From Actinomycetota bacterium (lineage in GTDB: Bacteria > Actinomycetota > Thermoleophilia > Gaiellales > F1-60-MAGs149), in contig VFJZ01000006.1 in the NCBI GenBank assembly GCA_009885805.1, positions 78,665-142,664 on the forward strand: a stretch of 64,000 nucleotides of DNA, in the 5' to 3' direction. Positions 33,300 to 41,652 of the stretch are shown here, one piece after another. The notes under the pieces are model-generated. The model searched no databases, was not told the origin of the DNA, and worked only from the letters and a program-made list of their open reading frames with translations. Position 1 is the stretch's first letter; every line of letters starts with the position of its first letter. The translations under genes were made by a program, and so were the position numbers.

Positions 33300-34951
33300 A
33301 GGCGTAGCACCTCGAGACCGGCCCGCGCGAGCACCGTCGGGATGCGGCGCGCCGCCTCGCGGCCGTCGGCCTTCGCTTCATCCGGCAGGGCGGTCCACTC
33401 GACCAGCACCGGGTTGATCTTCCGGTCGGCGTCGCGAGCCTGGCCGTGGCGCCAGCCGGCCGCCGTGCGTTCGGCGCGCCAACGCTCATGCTCGCCGGAG
33501 GCGAGCGTCTCGACCTCGCCCGCCGTCAGCGTGACGTGCGGCGCGCCCCAGCCGCCGAGCGGTACGAGGTCGCAGCCGATCGCGGTCAGCCCCTCCGCGA
33601 GCGCGTCGGCCTGGTGCCGGTTCGACTCCTGCACCTCGGCCGGCAGCTCGTCCCAGGGAATGTCGTACGGCGTGTCGACGGCGCGATCCGTGTAGTCGGC
33701 GTGGATCGCCCGCGCCACCTGCTCGTGCGCGCCGCCCTCGACGATCTCCACCGTGCAGGCGCGCTGCAGAAGCGGGAACGGGATGACGCCCGCTGCGCTC
33801 GCGCCCTCGCCGAGCAGGAGTGCGAGCCCACCGACGCCGACGGTGCGCGCGATTACCGCGGCCGTCTGGTTCGGCAGTAGTCGCCGGATGAGCAGGGCCG
33901 TCGTGACGGCGCGGGCGTCGTCGTCGAAGCAGACGACGACCGCCGTGACGGCGCTCTCCAGGGCGCCCCGCAGGCGTTCGGCCTCATCGCGGCCGGGCCG
34001 TTCGAGGTCGATGTCGACGGCGTCGAGTTTCGCGCGCTCCGCGAGGGCCGGCTGGGCGAGGAGCAGCGCGTTCAGCCGGGCAGTGGCGTCGCGGTCGATC
34101 ACCGTGATGCGCGCGTTGGGGTCGCTCGACTCCCGCGCCGCCGCCTCGAGCAGGCACCGTCCCAGTTGGCCGAGGCCGACGATCACGAGATGCGGGCCGG
34201 GCGGGTGGCGTTCGAGGAGGAGCCGGGCGCCGGCCGAGTAGACGTCGAAGAAGTCGAAGCGGACGCCTGCGCCCGCAGTCCGTAGCGACTGGTGCCGCAT
34301 CAGGGCGCACAGCCCGGCGTCACTCAGGTGGACCGACGCGCGCAACGGCCCGGCGCCGGGTGCGCGCGGGAGGGCGCCGATCGCCGCGACGACCTCCGCG
34401 TTCGTCGCATCGGTGCCGCAGACGACCACGACCTGCGCCGCCGCGCCGAGACCCGCGCGCTCGAGCGTGCGCGCCTCGCGGGCGTCACCCTCGATCACCG
34501 CCGACTCGCCGCGGCGCAGCGTGCGTACGCCCGGCGTGGCTGCTTCGTGCTCGACGCCCACCACCGTGCGCCCGGCGTCGCGGAGTGCGTCCGCGATGCG
34601 GGTGCCGCGATCGCCGAGACCGAGGACGACGACGTGCCCGCGCCGTCGTCGCGCCCGGAACGCGTCGGTGCGTCGCCGGGAGACGGCCGCGATACCTTCG
34701 AGCAGCGACGCGGCCGCGATCACCGGCCCCAGCCAGCGCGCGACCTGCAGCTGCCAGTTCGCGTTGGCGAGCTCGAGATCGAAGCCGAGGCCGAACAGGT
34801 CGGAGAGCTGGTAGACGTCGTCGACGAAGGTCCTCCCTTCCGGGGCCAGCCGCATCCCCCACAGCCCGAGCGCGGCCGTCGCGATCCAGCCGAGGAGGAG
34901 CACCTTCCAGCGACCCTTGCCCTTCGTCAGCGCGATGAACAGCGAGATCAC
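33296..34951 (-). CDS. Two-TM channel-like protein with tandem TrkA-N/RCK domains and a C-terminal RyR domain
   Basis: 551 residues from GTG 34951, overlapping the SLOG gene stop (GTGA). Two membrane segments at ~13-31 (WKVLLLGWIATAALGLWG) and ~72-92 (ARWLGPVIAAASLLEGIAAV). Rossmann TrkA-N domain 1 near 104 (HVVVLGLGDRGTRIADAL) and domain 2 near 252 (HLVIVGLGQLGRCLLEAA), each a dinucleotide- or nucleotide-binding RCK-like unit. Residues ~485-551 are a RyR (ryanodine-receptor) domain: HERWRAERTAAGW, then NPVLVEWTALPDEAKADGRE and a final helix. Prokaryotic RyR domains are predicted nucleotide-sensing modules of conflict systems. Likely an ion channel or membrane effector gated by a nucleotide; no classic selectivity filter is visible. 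Confidence 0.85.
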   Translation of the reverse strand: MISLFIALTKGKGRWKVLLLGWIATAALGLWGMRLAPEGRTFVDDVYQLSDLFGLGFDLELANANWQLQVARWLGPVIAAASLLEGIAAVSRRRTDAFRARRRRGHVVVLGLGDRGTRIADALRDAGRTVVGVEHEAATPGVRTLRRGESAVIEGDAREARTLERAGLGAAAQVVVVCGTDATNAEVVAAIGALPRAPGAGPLRASVHLSDAGLCALMRHQSLRTAGAGVRFDFFDVYSAGARLLLERHPPGPHLVIVGLGQLGRCLLEAAARESSDPNARITVIDRDATARLNALLLAQPALAERAKLDAVDIDLERPGRDEAERLRGALESAVTAVVVCFDDDARAVTTALLIRRLLPNQTAAVIARTVGVGGLALLLGEGASAAGVIPFPLLQRACTVEIVEGGAHEQVARAIHADYTDRAVDTPYDIPWDELPAEVQESNRHQADALAEGLTAIGCDLVPLGGWGAPHVTLTAGEVETLASGEHERWRAERTAAGWRHGQARDADRKINPVLVEWTALPDEAKADGREAARRIPTVLARAGLEVLRL

Positions 34952-35433
34952 GCGACGTCCCGACGATCTGCCGCCGCGATGTGGACGACCTCGACGGTGG
35001 CCGCTCGCGCGGCCGCGACGACCTCGGCGGTGCCACCCGGGCCGCGCGCCGGCTCTCCGTTCCACAGTGCAATCAGGACGTCGCAGGTAGCGACCAGCGC
35101 GAGGCCCTGGGCCCGGTAGCAGTCGGGCCGCGGCCGCGGCGGGTCGATCGACCGGACCCGCGCCGCGCGCGCCAGCAGTCGCTCGCAGTCGTCCGGCCGT
35201 TCGAGGTCGTCGCGGAAGTCGGATAGCGGCAGCGGCAGCAAGGCCTCCAGTTCCCAGCCACGCACGAGGGCGACGTGCGCGACGAACTCGTCCGCACCCT
35301 CGGCCATGCCGGAGACGAGGACGTACGGAGCGGCGTGGTGGGTCTCGATGCCGACGAGGGCGGCGGCGACCGTCGCCTCCAGACCGGCCTGCGCCGCGAG
35401 TAGCCGGTGACCCGTGACGCCGATCCTCGTCAT
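34948..35433 (-). CDS. SLOG-domain (DprA/LOG-like) nucleotide-sensing protein
   Basis: 161 residues from ATG 35433. Single SLOG Rossmann domain: RIGVTGHRLL at the N-terminus, LVSGMAEGADEFVAHVAL (the SG-x-A-x-GAD signature), ELEALLPLP, and VATCDVLIALWNGEPARGPGGTAEVV (the GGTxE phosphate-binding signature). SLOG domains bind or process low-molecular-weight nucleotides and are found in TRPM-like and RyR-linked bacterial systems. The downstream RyR/TrkA-N gene starts within this stop codon, so the pair is a translationally coupled sensor-effector operon. TAGGGT on the minus strand (35447-35442) lies 8 nt before the ATG. Confidence 0.85.
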   Translation of the reverse strand: MTRIGVTGHRLLAAQAGLEATVAAALVGIETHHAAPYVLVSGMAEGADEFVAHVALVRGWELEALLPLPLSDFRDDLERPDDCERLLARAARVRSIDPPRPRPDCYRAQGLALVATCDVLIALWNGEPARGPGGTAEVVAAARAATVEVVHIAAADRRDVA

Positions 35434-35441
35434 CTCGCCGA

Positions 35442-35458
35442 ACCCTAGGCTATACGCT
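35442..35458. promoter_or_regulatory. Divergent promoter region, SLOG operon / CoA-binding-metY operon
   Basis: In the 32-bp gap, minus-strand TAGGGT (35447-35442) lies 8 nt before the SLOG ATG, and plus-strand TACGCT (35453-35458) lies 7 nt before GTG 35466. ACCCTAGGCT (35442-35451) also fits the shared-TA form A-N3-TA-N3-T. Neither gene has a Shine-Dalgarno. Confidence 0.5.
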
Positions 35459-35465
35459 GCCCGCC

Positions 35466-35969
35466 GTGACACGACTTGCCGGCGCCGAGTCAGGGACGCT
35501 CTCGCTCCTCGCGCGTGACCTGCTCCTCCGCCATCGCCGTATCTCCACGGTCGGCCTGTCCGCGAACCCTTCGCGGCCGAGCTACCGCGTCGCCGTCCAC
35601 CTGGTTGCCTACGGCTATGACGTCGTCCCGGTGAACCCGATGGTGGACGAGGTGCTGGGGCGCGCCGCAGTGCCGTCGCTCGCCGACGTCGACGGGCCGC
35701 TCGGGATCGTCGACGTGTTCCGCAAGCCGGCGGACATCCCGCCCGTTGTCGCGGAGGCGCTCGCGATCGGCTGCGATGCGGTCTGGCTGCAGCTGGGGCT
35801 CGTCTCGGACGAGGCGGAGGCGATGTGCCGCGAGGCCGGCGTGCCGTTCGTGCAGGATCGCTGTATCAAGATGGAGCACTGCCGCTGGTTCGGCGGGCTG
35901 AACTGGTTCGGCCTCTCGACGGGGGTCGTCTCGTCGCGGCGGGAGGAGACCGCCCGTGCCGGCCGATAG
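35466..35969 (+). CDS. CoA-binding domain protein
   Basis: 167 residues with a GTG start. CoA_binding_2 Rossmann domain as in the N-terminus of succinyl-CoA synthetase alpha and YccU-like proteins: ISTVGLSANPSRPSYRVAVHLVAYGYDVVPVNP, IVDVFRKPADIP, AVWLQLGLVSDEA and VPFVQDRCIKMEH (family-conserved Cys and His). Actinobacterial members next to O-acetylhomoserine sulfhydrylase genes are common; it overlaps metY by 14 bp and is co-transcribed. It may bind an acyl-CoA or the acetylhomoserine pathway's CoA product, but its role is unproven. Confidence 0.85.
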   Translation: MTRLAGAESGTLSLLARDLLLRHRRISTVGLSANPSRPSYRVAVHLVAYGYDVVPVNPMVDEVLGRAAVPSLADVDGPLGIVDVFRKPADIPPVVAEALAIGCDAVWLQLGLVSDEAEAMCREAGVPFVQDRCIKMEHCRWFGGLNWFGLSTGVVSSRREETARAGR

Positions 35970-37242
35970 GGCGTTCGGCTTCGACACGCGGCAGGTGCAC
36001 GCCGGGCAGCGGGTCGATGCGACGACGGGCGCCCGCGCGGTGCCGATCTTCCAGACGACCTCGTACGTGTTCGAGGACACCCAGCACGCCGCCGACCTGT
36101 TCGACCTGAACCGCTTCGGCAACACCTACACGCGGATCGTCAACCCGACGACGGCGGTGTTCGAGGAACGCGTCGCCTCGCTCGAGGGCGGTGTCGGCGC
36201 GCTGGCGACGGCCTCCGGGCTCTGGGCGTCGGCGATAGCGATCCTCACCCTCGCGGAGTCCGGCGACGAGATCGTGTCGAGCGCGAACCTCTACGGCGGT
36301 ACGCACAACCAGCTTGCGATCCAGTTCCCGCGGTTCGGGATCACGACGCGCTTCGTCGACCCGCACGACCTCGACGCCGTCCGCGCGGCCGTCACCCCGG
36401 CGACGAAGCTGCTGTACGCGGAGACGATCGGCAACCCGCGCATCGACGTGCTCGACATCGCCGGCTGGGCGGCGATCGCCGACGCGGCCGGCATCCCGCT
36501 CGTGATCGACAACACGTTCGCCACGCCCTACCTCTGTCGGCCCTTCGAGCACGGCGCCCACATCGTCGTGCACTCGGCGACGAAGTTCATCGGCGGCCAC
36601 GGCACCTCGATCGGCGGCGTCATCGTCGACTCCGGTGCCTATGACTGGAGCGCCGGCCGTTTCCCCGGCGTCACCGAGCCGTCGGCCGGCTACCGCGGGA
36701 TGCGGTTCTTCGAGACGTTCGGGAACTTCGCCTTCATCATGAAAGCGCGCGTCGAGACGATGCGCGACCTCGGGCCGGTGCTGTCCCCGTTCAACGCGTT
36801 CATGTTTCTGCAGGGCCTCGAGACGTTGTCGCTACGGATGGATCGGCACTGCGCGAACGCCCGCGCGATCGCCGCCCACCTGCGCGCCCATGCCCGTGTG
36901 CGCGGCGTCTCGTATCCGGACGAGGCGGCCTCGCCGTACGCCGCGAGCGTGGCCCGCTACCTGCCGCGTGGACAGGGCGCGATCCTCGCCTTCCAGATCG
37001 AGGGCGGGCGCGAGGCCGGGCAGCGGTTCATCGAGGCCTGCGAGCTGCTGTCGCACCTCGCCAACGTCGGTGACGCGAAGACGCTCGTCATCCACCCGGC
37101 CTCGACCACGCACCGCCGCCTCGACGACGAGGCCCTTGCCGCGAGCGGCGTCACCGAGGACATGATCCGCCTATCGGTTGGGCTCGAGGACGTCGCCGAC
37201 CTGCTCTGGGACATCGACCAGGCGTTGGACCGCTCGCAGTGA
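35956..37242 (+). CDS. metY: O-acetylhomoserine sulfhydrylase (Cys/Met-metabolism PLP enzyme)
   Basis: 428 residues with a GTG start, overlapping the CoA-binding gene. PLP fold type I gamma-elimination/replacement enzyme making homocysteine (or methionine) from O-acetylhomoserine and sulfide (or methanethiol). Signatures: [71 protein letters not shown], and [17 protein letters not shown] with the Schiff-base Lys. [10 protein letters not shown] and [10 protein letters not shown] close the protein. No SAM or S-box riboswitch fits in the short leader. The following pseudogene started in its stop codon (GTGA). Confidence 0.93.
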   Translation: MPADRAFGFDTRQVHAGQRVDATTGARAVPIFQTTSYVFEDTQHAADLFDLNRFGNTYTRIVNPTTAVFEERVASLEGGVGALATASGLWASAIAILTLAESGDEIVSSANLYGGTHNQLAIQFPRFGITTRFVDPHDLDAVRAAVTPATKLLYAETIGNPRIDVLDIAGWAAIADAAGIPLVIDNTFATPYLCRPFEHGAHIVVHSATKFIGGHGTSIGGVIVDSGAYDWSAGRFPGVTEPSAGYRGMRFFETFGNFAFIMKARVETMRDLGPVLSPFNAFMFLQGLETLSLRMDRHCANARAIAAHLRAHARVRGVSYPDEAASPYAASVARYLPRGQGAILAFQIEGGREAGQRFIEACELLSHLANVGDAKTLVIHPASTTHRRLDDEALAASGVTEDMIRLSVGLEDVADLLWDIDQALDRSQ

Positions 37243-37840
37243 AGGGCCTGCCGCTGGACCGGCCCGGCCTGCCGATCGAGGAGATCGGACACCAGGGCTG
37301 GAACGCCCTGCGCGGCGTGGTGCCGCGAGCGCGGCCTCGAGCTCGCGCCCCACGGCAAGACGACGATGGCGCCGGAGCTGTTCCGCCGTCAGCTCGCCGC
37401 CGGCGCCTGGGCGATCACCTGTGCGACGCCGACCCACCTGCGCGTCTACCGCGATGCCGGCGTCAGCCGGGTCCTCGACGCGAACGAGATCGTCGAGCCG
37501 CACGTGCTGCGCTACATCGCGGCCGAGCTCGCGCGCGACCCGGCGTTCGAGCTGTACTGCCTGGTCGACTCCACGGACGGCGTCGAGTTGATGGAGTCAG
37601 CACTCGCCGCCGCGCCGCGCCGCGAGCCGTGCACGTGCTCGTCGAGGTCGGCCAGGACGGCGGCCGGGCCGGGTGCCGGACCGTGGACGAGGCCTTTGCG
37701 GTCGCCGAGGCGATCGCCGGCGTCGACGCCTTCCTCGCGCGCGTGGTCGAGGTGTTCGAGCGCATCGGCGACCTGTTGCCGGAGCGGCCGCTGCTGACGG
37801 CCGGTGGCAGCGCCTTCTTCGACCGTGTCGCAGGTGGACC
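37239..37840 (+). pseudogene. Decayed D-serine deaminase/D-threonine aldolase-like gene
   Basis: The frame starting at GTG 37239 (overlapping the metY stop) gives LPIEEIGHQGWNALRG, the family N-terminus. About 30 residues are then missing, and the frame moves +1 to CRERGLELAPHGKTTMAPEL (Schiff-base Lys), AGAWAITCATPTHLRVY and ELYCLVDSTDGVE. Near 37620 it shifts back (VHVLVEVGQDGGRAGCRTVD), loses a further internal block, and ends in LLTAGGSAFFDRV at about 37835, where the sequence turns into an antisense glycosyltransferase remnant. Two frameshifts, deletions and a missing C-terminus make it nonfunctional. Confidence 0.82.
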
Positions 37841-38430
37841 GGAAAGGGGACGTCCCAGCCGAGGCTGGCCAGGGCGTGCGGCGACGACGCCGGCCCGTAG
37901 ACGATCGCGGCGTCGTAGCGATCCTCGATCTCGCTGCGCAGGCCGGCCCAGGCCCGTTCCACTCGGGCCGGTGCGTCCTCGATGTCGCGAAGGCCGAGGA
38001 CCAGCCGAGCACCGATGGCGCGGAGGCGGTCGAGCGCCGGGATCAGCTCGCCTCCCAACCCGAGTGGCGTCTTGTCGACGACGGCGACATCGGGCGCGAA
38101 GGAGTCGGCGGCGGCCAGGGCGATGGCGCTGCGCATGTCCTGCGCCAGATCGAAGGGAATCGCGAGCCGCCGGGGTCAGTGGTTCCCCTCGACGTCCCGG
38201 CTGAGGGCCGGCAGCGTGACCACGTCGAGGCGGTCGAAGAGGTTGTAGTCCGACGCCATCGGCGAGCCCGTCACGATCAGGGCCGAAGCCGACCGATCGG
38301 CGTCCGTCGCAGCACGCGCGAGCGACAGCGCACGACGCAGATGCCCGAGCCCGACGCACTCGTTGGCGAAGAAGAGGTATCGGTTGCGGTCCACGTGGGA
38401 AGCGTCGTCGTCCCGCCGTAGCGTCGGCAA
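37836..38430 (-). pseudogene. Truncated glycosyltransferase-like gene with in-frame stop
   Basis: From ATG 38430 the frame reads YLFFANECVGLGHLRRALSL, ALIVTGSPMASDYNLFDRLD and ALSRDVEGNH, then TGA (38176-38178), and continues in the same frame with AIPFDLAQDMRSAIALAAAD, VAVVDKTPLGLGGELIPAL, ARLVLGLRDIEDAPARVERAW and DAAIVYGPASSPHAL. This matches predicted glycosyltransferases of the COG4671/MurG-like type (GHxRR, DKxPLGxGGE). The C-terminal half is gone at the junction near 37840. Internal stop plus truncation indicate a pseudogene. Confidence 0.8.
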
Positions 38431-38545
38431 CTAGACCTTCGTCCTACTACGTGGTCGCGAAGTCTCGTGAAACCGCCGTTCGCGGCCGTGAGAATCGCCG
38501 CAGGTGGTACGACCCGAGTAGCCGCATCGGTCATCACCATCTGGA

Positions 38546-38551
38546 TACAAT
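38546..38551 (+). promoter_or_regulatory. -10 box of the GntR regulator gene
   Basis: TACAAT lies 7 nt before ATG 38559, with no Shine-Dalgarno and no clear -35. A leaderless transcript is likely. The 128-bp gap upstream, after the glycosyltransferase remnant, shows no other feature. Confidence 0.5.
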
Positions 38552-38558
38552 CGACGGA

Positions 38559-39206
38559 ATGCAGGACGGGCGGATCGAGGTCGTCAGCATCGTCGACCGC
38601 GTCTACGACGCGCTCCGCGCACGGATCCTCGACGGCAGCGTCGCGCCCGGAGCGCGCCTCAGGCAGGAAGCGCTGGCCGACGAGCTCGGCGTCTCGCGCA
38701 CGCCGCTGCGCGAGGCGTTGCGCCGGCTCGCGAGCGAGGGGCTGGTCGAACTGGAGGCGAACCGCGGCGCGCGCGTTCCGGCGCTGACCCGCGCCGACCT
38801 GATGGCGGCCTACGACGCCCGGCTGGCGATCGAGCCGGGAGCCGCCCGACTGGCGGCCGTCGTGCGCGATGAGGCTGCCCTGCGGCGTATGGACGGCGCG
38901 ATCGCCGCCCACCGCCGCGCTAGCGGCAGCGCGGCGTTGTTCGAGGCGAACCGCGCCTTCCACCTGGCGCTCGTCGCCGCCGCCGCCAACGAGCACCTGT
39001 CTCGTCTCGCCGAGTTCCTCTGGGCGGCGCGAATCGGCGCGCTGATCTACGGCCGCCAGGACGAGACCGCTGCCGAGGTCGCCGCCGACGCGGACGAGCA
39101 CGCGGCGATTGCGGCTGCGGTCGCCGCTGCCGACGCCGACGAGGCGGAGCGTCTCGTCCGCGAACACGTCGCGCGCGCCCGCGGGCTGTTCGCGGTGCGC
39201 GGGTGA
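38559..39206 (+). CDS. GntR-family (FadR/FCD) transcriptional regulator
   Basis: 215 residues from ATG 38559; upstream in-frame codons lie before the promoter. N-terminal winged helix-turn-helix: VYDALRARILDGSVAPGARL, ADELGVSRTPLREALRRLASEGLVELEANRGARV. C-terminal FCD ligand domain ~80-215 with AYDARLAIEPGAARLAA and metal-type histidines in FHLALVAAAANEHL and DEHAAIAAAV, as in metabolite-sensing FCD repressors that bind organic acids. Its GTGA overlap with the CapA lipoprotein gene suggests co-transcription, although regulation of CapA is not implied. Confidence 0.9.
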   Translation: MQDGRIEVVSIVDRVYDALRARILDGSVAPGARLRQEALADELGVSRTPLREALRRLASEGLVELEANRGARVPALTRADLMAAYDARLAIEPGAARLAAVVRDEAALRRMDGAIAAHRRASGSAALFEANRAFHLALVAAAANEHLSRLAEFLWAARIGALIYGRQDETAAEVAADADEHAAIAAAVAAADADEAERLVREHVARARGLFAVRG

Positions 39207-40345
39207 TCCGGCGCGGCCTGATCGCGGTTGCGCTCCTCGCCGTGGGCGCCCTCGCGGCCGGCTGCGGAGACGAGGGCGCAGCGGCGCCGCCTCCGGTGAC
39301 GCCGACGGGTCTGACGGCGGCGGCGACCGTCACGGCCCCGACCCAGCCGGAGGCGCCGCCCGCGAACACCGCGTCTGCTCCGGCGGAGGACGTCGTGATC
39401 GGCTGGGCCGGCGACATGGTGCCGGCGTCGTCCGACATCGCGCTTCCCGACGATCCGGACTCGCTGCTCGCCGGGGTGCGGCCCCTGCTCACCTCTCCGG
39501 ACCTGATGATCGTGAACCTCGAGGGCACCCTCACGGACGGCGGTTCCTCGAAGTGCGGCGCGTCGTCAACCGACTGCTTCGCGTTCCGCTCGCCGCCCTC
39601 CTACGCGCGGGCGTTCCGCCGCGCGGGGATCGATCTGCTGAACCTGGCGAACAACCACGCCTACGACTTCGGCGCCGCCGGCTACGCGGACACGCGCCGC
39701 GCGCTGCGCCGTGCGGGACTGGGTGTGACGGGCGGGCCCGACGACATCACGGTCGTGGAACGTGACGGTGTCCGGATCGCCGTCGTCGGGTTCGCGCCCT
39801 ACGCGTGGGCGGCGCCGCTCACCGACCTCGACGCGGTCGCTCGGCTCGTCCGTAGCGCCGCCGACCGCGCCGACATCGTCGTGGTCGCGTTCCACGGCGG
39901 TGCGGAGGGCACGGCGGCGGCGCACGTTCCCGCGGGCGCCGAGACGTACCTGGGCGAGCAGCGGGGCGACCTGCGCGCATTCGGCCGGGCCGCCATCCGG
40001 GCGGGCGCGGATCTCGTGGTCGGCTCCGGCCCGCACGTCGTCCGCGGCGTCGAGTTCTACCGCGGCCGCCTGATCGCCTACTCGGCCGGCAACTTCGTCG
40101 GCTACGGCGGCGTCTTCGGCCTCGCCGGCGACACTGCCATCTCCTACGTCCTCCACGTCCGCCTCCGAGCCGACGGCGCATTCGTCTCGGCCCGCATCCA
40201 CCCGACGCTCCTGACCGGTTCCGGCATCGCCGAGCGTGACCCCGCGAGGCGCGCGATCGGCCTCGTCCGCAGCCTGACACGAGCGGATTTCTTCGAAACG
40301 GGTGCTCGAATCGCAGGAAACGGTGCTATCGGCCGCAGAACGTAG
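39203..40345 (+). CDS. CapA-family lipoprotein (poly-gamma-glutamate capsule type)
   Basis: 380 residues, GTG start overlapping the GntR stop. Lipoprotein signal ([18 protein letters not shown], lipobox LAAGC, Cys21), then a Pro/Ala/Thr-rich linker to ~60. Catalytic-like metallophosphoesterase-related PGA_cap domain: [89 protein letters not shown] and [12 protein letters not shown]. The family is tied to poly-gamma-glutamate or other envelope polymer handling at the outer face of the membrane, but no capB/C genes are nearby. Confidence 0.87.
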   Translation: MIRRGLIAVALLAVGALAAGCGDEGAAAPPPVTPTGLTAAATVTAPTQPEAPPANTASAPAEDVVIGWAGDMVPASSDIALPDDPDSLLAGVRPLLTSPDLMIVNLEGTLTDGGSSKCGASSTDCFAFRSPPSYARAFRRAGIDLLNLANNHAYDFGAAGYADTRRALRRAGLGVTGGPDDITVVERDGVRIAVVGFAPYAWAAPLTDLDAVARLVRSAADRADIVVVAFHGGAEGTAAAHVPAGAETYLGEQRGDLRAFGRAAIRAGADLVVGSGPHVVRGVEFYRGRLIAYSAGNFVGYGGVFGLAGDTAISYVLHVRLRADGAFVSARIHPTLLTGSGIAERDPARRAIGLVRSLTRADFFETGARIAGNGAIGRRT

Positions 40346-40410
40346 TACGCTGCGTGCGAGCGGTCGACCTGACCGCCCTAAAGGAACGTTCGTGTGGTAC
40401 GCGGGTACGT

Positions 40411-40440
40411 GCACCTCCAGCGTTCGTGATCGGGAGGTGC
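40411..40440 (+). promoter_or_regulatory. cspA leader hairpin masking the Shine-Dalgarno
   Basis: GCACCTCC (40411-40418) can pair with GGAGGTGC (40433-40440), which contains the GGGAGG Shine-Dalgarno (40432-40437), 8 nt before ATG 40446. A second hairpin, GCGGTC (40360-40365) with GACCGC (40371-40376), lies upstream. TACGCT at 40346-40351 is a candidate -10 box, giving a leader of about 90 nt as in cold-shock genes. Confidence 0.55.
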
Positions 40441-40445
40441 CTCGT

Positions 40446-40649
40446 ATGGCTACCGGAACTGTCAAGTGGTTCAACGACGCGAAGGGCTTCGGCTTCATCG
40501 AGCCCGACGAGGGGGGCAAGGACCTCTTCGTCCACTTCTCCAACATCGCGGCTGCGGGCTTTCGCTCGCTGCCCGAGGGAGCTCGTGTGGAGTACGAAGC
40601 GCGCCAGGGGACCAAGGGCCCCGAGGCGATCAACGTTCTCGTCGTCTGA
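40446..40649 (+). CDS. cspA: Cold-shock protein (CspA family)
   Basis: 67 residues from ATG 40446. Single OB-fold cold-shock domain with both RNA-binding motifs: [10 protein letters not shown] (RNP1) and LFVHFSNI (RNP2), starting [11 protein letters not shown]. It binds single-stranded RNA or DNA as an RNA chaperone in the cytosol. The long leader with a hairpin that covers the Shine-Dalgarno suggests temperature- or structure-controlled translation. Confidence 0.95.
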   Translation: MATGTVKWFNDAKGFGFIEPDEGGKDLFVHFSNIAAAGFRSLPEGARVEYEARQGTKGPEAINVLVV

Positions 40650-40658
40650 CCCACGCCA

Positions 40659-41606
40659 CTAGTAGATCGGAGCGGCGTTGCCAGCCGGCAGCGCCACCTG
40701 ATGCATGACGACGCCGGCGAGCGCAAGCTCGCCGGCGTCGACGTCTAGCGGCGTCCCCGGCGCGCTCAGTGCGCGGTCGACCGTCGCGAGGGCGATCGGT
40801 CTGCCGGCGCGCCGGACACTGGCTGCGCCGACGCGAAGTTCGCCGACGTCCGCGCCCTCGCACAGGAGTCGCCCGCGCTCGAGGGCGCGTACTCCCTCGT
40901 GCTCGATCGCGACCAGGACGCGGCGATCGTCGCCGCCCGCGAACGCGCCGAAGCCGGCGGCAGCCGCCGGCTGCGGCGCGATGAAGTCCCGTTCGAGGCA
41001 GGGCTCGGCGTCTTCGATGCGGACCGTCTCGAGGGCGTCGCTGCCGACCGGGACTGCGCCGGCCGCAACGAGGTGATCCCATGTCGCCCGAGCCCCCGCC
41101 CGGTCGCAGTAGAGGGCGACGTGGTCGCGCCCCGTGCCGCAGAGGATGATCGGCGTGCCGGCGACGACGTGGTCCTCGACCAGGTCGCCAGCCGCTGGTG
41201 GCTGCAGCGCGAGCACCCTCGCCAGGTCCGGTCCCCGGAGCCGCATCCGGACGACCTCGTCGCCGTGCGGCTCGGTCGCAACCCCTGCCGCGGTCAGGGC
41301 GGCCCCGCCCGTCGGGTTGGAGATGTCGAGCATCAGCGCTCCGTCGTGTCGCGTGACGATCGTCACGGCTGCTGTCACGAGGCCGTCGGCGTTCAGCAGG
41401 ATCGCAGCGCGCACCGCGCCCGACCCGGGCTCGAACGGACGTCGCCGCAGCCGCGCGAGAGCCGCCGCGGCGTCCGTCACGGGCACCGCGACGAGCAGGC
41501 GAGGCGCGATCCGGTCGATCGCGCAGCCGCTCCGGATCGCGTCGTACTCGGCGCGCGGCTGTCCGTAGCAGGCCGGGATCGAGCGGATCGCGGGGGGTGC
41601 CGGCAC
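40659..41606 (-). CDS. YgfZ/GcvT-like folate-binding protein
   Basis: 315 residues from GTG 41606. Aminomethyltransferase-fold protein related to glycine-cleavage T-protein and YgfZ. IRSGCAIDRIAPRLLVAV is the early GcvT-like block, LMLDISNPTG and VVRMRLRGPDLARVL the central domain, and AIEHEGVRALERG with VGELRVGAASV the C-terminal barrel. The YgfZ cysteine motif (KGCYxGQE) is not evident; IAPQPAAAAGFGAF occupies its place. It may act in iron-sulfur cluster maintenance or one-carbon metabolism. Minus-strand TAGCAT (41618-41613) lies 6 nt before the GTG. Confidence 0.65.
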   Translation of the reverse strand: MPAPPAIRSIPACYGQPRAEYDAIRSGCAIDRIAPRLLVAVPVTDAAAALARLRRRPFEPGSGAVRAAILLNADGLVTAAVTIVTRHDGALMLDISNPTGGAALTAAGVATEPHGDEVVRMRLRGPDLARVLALQPPAAGDLVEDHVVAGTPIILCGTGRDHVALYCDRAGARATWDHLVAAGAVPVGSDALETVRIEDAEPCLERDFIAPQPAAAAGFGAFAGGDDRRVLVAIEHEGVRALERGRLLCEGADVGELRVGAASVRRAGRPIALATVDRALSAPGTPLDVDAGELALAGVVMHQVALPAGNAAPIY

Positions 41607-41652
41607 GCCGTGATGCTACAACTGTCGCCGTTCGGCGAGCGAAGGAGGGCCA

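Noticed and set aside
35434..35955. Possible SAM riboswitch upstream of metY
   Set aside because: metY overlaps the CoA-binding gene and the upstream gap is only 32 bp, too short for a riboswitch.
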